Below are positions 52,223 to 53,836 of a stretch of DNA of 53,836 nt, piece after piece. The notes below the pieces were generated by a model. It was not told where the DNA came from, searched no databases, and worked only from the letters and a program-made list of their open reading frames with translations. The stretch spans positions 1 through 53,836 of the forward strand of contig CAMJJO010000001.1 of the NCBI GenBank assembly GCA_946406095.1. Direction: 5' to 3'. The position numbers and the translations under genes are program-made. Position 1 is the first letter of the stretch. Each line of letters begins with the position of its first letter. Origin of the DNA: an uncultured Bacteroidales bacterium (GTDB taxonomy: Bacteria; Bacteroidota; Bacteroidia; Bacteroidales; UBA932).

Positions 52223-52997
52223 TGCGTTTCTCTCCGTTTCTTTCGAGCACTTCAGCGGCCAGACTCATGTAATTGTTGGCGCCGTTGCTCATGATATCGT
52301 AAAGGATGATGGGTTTGCCGTGGCTGGGGGCTTCGCTCAAGCGGATATTGCGTTGGATGATGGTGCGGAAGACCATCTCCTTGAAATGCTCGCGGAGCTC
52401 GGCCACCACCTGGGTATGCACCTTGGTGCGGCCGTCGAACATGGTCACCAGGAAGCCCTCGATCGTAAGATTCGGGTTAACCTCCCCCTGAACCAGACGT
52501 ATGGTCTGAAGGAGCTTGCCAAGGCCTTCCAGAGCGAAGAACTCGGGCTGCACGGGGATGATTACGGAATCGGCTGCGGTAAGGCAGTTTACGGTGATAA
52601 GGCCGAGTGAAGGAGAGCAATCGATGATGATATAGTCGTAGTTGTCTTTGATGGGTTCCAGCACTGTCTTGAGCACGGATTCGCGATTGGGAAGCTCAAG
52701 CATCTCGATTTCGGCTCCTACCAGATTGATGTGGGAAGGCACCAGATGCAAACCGGACATTTCTGTCTGGATCAGGGCGTCCTCGATTCCGATCTGCCCG
52801 ATCATCACCTCATAGAGTGTGCGCTTCTGCCCGTCGTCGGGCGAGAAGTTCAATCCCGAAGTGGAGTTTGCCTGGGGATCGGCGTCGATAATCAGGACCT
52901 TCTTCTCGAGAACGGCGAGAGAGGCCGACAGATTGATGGCCGTCGTGGTTTTGCCCACGCCGCCCTTCTGGTTTGCTATGGCGATAATCTTTCCCAT
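52212..52997 (-). CDS. parA: Chromosome partitioning ATPase ParA (Soj)
   Basis: A 261-residue Walker-type ATPase. The deviant Walker A motif Lys-Gly-Gly-Val-Gly-Lys-Thr-Thr is at 11-18, and Ile-Ile-Asp-Cys-Ser-Pro-Ser-Leu near 122-129 is Walker B. Acts with ParB to segregate chromosome origins. It is first in the parA-parB-DUF5683-mltD unit. Confidence 0.95.
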   Translation of the reverse strand: MGKIIAIANQKGGVGKTTTAINLSASLAVLEKKVLIIDADPQANSTSGLNFSPDDGQKRTLYEVMIGQIGIEDALIQTEMSGLHLVPSHINLVGAEIEMLELPNRESVLKTVLEPIKDNYDYIIIDCSPSLGLITVNCLTAADSVIIPVQPEFFALEGLGKLLQTIRLVQGEVNPNLTIEGFLVTMFDGRTKVHTQVVAELREHFKEMVFRTIIQRNIRLSEAPSHGKPIILYDIMSNGANNYMSLAAEVLERNGEKRNEQ

Positions 52998-53011
52998 ATC
53001 GTAGAGTTATG

Positions 53012-53617
53012 TCAATCTACAAATTTAGCAAAAAATTTGGTTATAGCCCAATGCATGAGCCGGCACAGCAACTCGGCAACAATTATACCAGCGACGGCGC
53101 CGACAAGTATATCTCCCACAAAATGCTTCCCGACATATACCCGGCTGATGCTCACACCGGCCACCCAGACCACAAGAAGCGTAGCCAGAAGCCTTTCCCG
53201 GCGCCCGGCCCCCCACTTCCGGAAGAAATAAAGAACAGCCGTGGCCACTCCCGAGCAGGTTGCTGCATGTGCCGAGAAGAAGCCATATTTTCCGCCTTTT
53301 TTTTCGAGGATATGCAGGCCGTTGTCTATCATATACTCATCCCAGCAGGGGCGGAAGCGCATTGCCCAGTGCTTGATAAGGTTCGCAAACTGGTCTATGG
53401 CACCCACGGAGATGGCCACGGCCAGCACTATCACCAGTGTCTTCTTCCAGCCCAGGCGATACCATATGTAGGCGATCAGTGCCAGATATAGGGGTATCAT
53501 CACCACCCTGTTGCTAAGCACGGGCATCACCGCATCGGTGAACGCGCTGTCGAAGTCGTTCAGGGCAAGTGTCGCGGTCCGGTCGGCATTTATCAACGCG
53601 TCGAAAAAGGCACTCAT
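53012..53617 (-). CDS. PAP2 family membrane phosphatase
   Basis: A 201-residue membrane protein with about five helices and the three acid-phosphatase motifs: Lys-His-Trp-Ala-Met-Arg-Phe-Arg-Pro, Phe-Ser-Ala-His, and Ser-Arg-Val-Tyr-Val-Gly-Lys-His-Phe-Val-Gly-Asp. Relatives act on undecaprenyl pyrophosphate or phosphatidylglycerophosphate; which applies is not clear. The ATG at 53617 overlaps the obg stop, favouring it over a GTG six codons earlier. Confidence 0.83.
   Translation of the reverse strand: MSAFFDALINADRTATLALNDFDSAFTDAVMPVLSNRVVMIPLYLALIAYIWYRLGWKKTLVIVLAVAISVGAIDQFANLIKHWAMRFRPCWDEYMIDNGLHILEKKGGKYGFFSAHAATCSGVATAVLYFFRKWGAGRRERLLATLLVVWVAGVSISRVYVGKHFVGDILVGAVAGIIVAELLCRLMHWAITKFFAKFVD
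53020..53027 (-). promoter_or_regulatory. Putative -7 box for parAB
   Basis: The minus strand reads TAAATTTG, matching TAnnTTTG, 22 bases before parA. It lies inside the last codons of the PAP2 gene. Confidence 0.5.
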
Positions 53618-53836
53618 TTCTGCAATGCCCTCCACAGCATGTCCAGAAGGGTTTTCATCCCCTCTCCGCTAACCGAAGATATGAATACGTGAGGGATGTC
53701 CTTTGGCAGGGATGGTTCGATTTCCTTCTCTATGCTCTCGTCTATCATATCGCATTTGGTGATGGCGAGCACGCGCTCCTTCACCAGAAGCTCGGGATTG
53801 TAGAGTTTGAGCTCATTCAGCAGAGTCTCGTAGGTG
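53614..53836 (-). CDS. obg: Obg/CgtA GTPase, C-terminal part (5' end outside window)
   Basis: The last 74 codons of a GTPase. The conserved Leu-Leu-Asn-Glu-Leu-Lys-x-Tyr-Asn-Pro-Glu-Leu segment, the G4 motif Ile-Thr-Lys-Cys-Asp and the G5 motif Ile-Ser-Ser-Val-Ser-Gly identify Obg, which acts in ribosome assembly and stress response. The frame enters from beyond the window, and its TGA overlaps the ATG of the PAP2 gene. Confidence 0.85.
   Translation of the reverse strand, partial: TYETLLNELKLYNPELLVKERVLAITKCDMIDESIEKEIEPSLPKDIPHVFISSVSGEGMKTLLDMLWRALQK

Noticed and set aside
1..53836. CRISPR arrays, insertion sequences, rRNA genes and prophage genes
   Set aside because: No direct-repeat arrays with spacers, transposase motifs, rRNA segments or phage structural genes were seen in any frame.

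Overview
The window looks like a compact, fairly GC-rich chromosome segment from an anaerobic member of the order Bacteroidales. Four things point there. The -7 promoter element TAnnTTTG precedes most transcription units. Several Bacteroidetes families are present (DUF4252, DUF5683, DUF2764, and the radical SAM/SPASM enzyme paired with a lipoprotein). Polysaccharide-degrading lipoproteins are present. Genes usually overlap by 1-20 bases and lack obvious Shine-Dalgarno sites. I cannot name genus or species; an uncultured gut lineage near Rikenellaceae is a guess.

Layout. 1-1639: a truncated clan GH-A glycosidase and an HD-domain hydrolase (minus). 1707-5869: trimeric [FeFe] hydrogenase hydB-hydA-hydC (plus), meeting maturases hydF and hydG (5859-8336, minus); hydE is not here. 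8425-8499: tRNA-Val(CAC). 8602-10410: a fused PlsC/GNAT acyltransferase resembling OlsF. 10403-13510: a GH106-like lipoprotein. 13514-18452: a five-gene heterodisulfide-reductase-like operon ending in a membrane/Fe-S/CCG fusion. 18713-22766: carbonic anhydrase, a lipoprotein-radical SAM pair, and a DUF4252-ECF sigma-membrane protein-DUF4252 cassette. 22802-24256: cstA. 24285-32878: an arginine/carbamoyl-phosphate operon (acyltransferase, argG, M20 deacylase, argH, carA, carB) behind a candidate Arg-rich leader peptide. 32853-40439: YhhN, a Nudix hydrolase, then GH95, an MG2/plug protein and a MORN protein on the minus strand. 40579-47638: V-type ATPase operon E-DUF2764-A-B-D-I-K, followed by a Tat-exported Gfo/Idh oxidoreductase. 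49059-53836: mltD-like transglycosylase, DUF5683, parB, parA, PAP2 phosphatase and the end of obg (minus).

How it fits together. The hydrogenase can exchange electrons between H2, NAD(H) and ferredoxin; the Hdr-like complex could link such low-potential electrons to a membrane quinone pool. The V-ATPase rotor carries the ligand set of Na+-binding rings, so ion circulation may be sodium-based. carAB in the argGH operon supplies carbamoyl phosphate for arginine and pyrimidines.

The most unusual observations are two. First, a palindromic element of about 120 bases is inserted in frame in both carA and the GH95 gene, in opposite orientation relative to the reading frames, with a shared core, a compensatory base-pair change and arms private to each locus. 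Second, a 14-codon open frame ending Arg-Arg-Ala-Arg-Arg lies at the predicted transcription start of the arginine operon, overlapping the first of three stem-loops.
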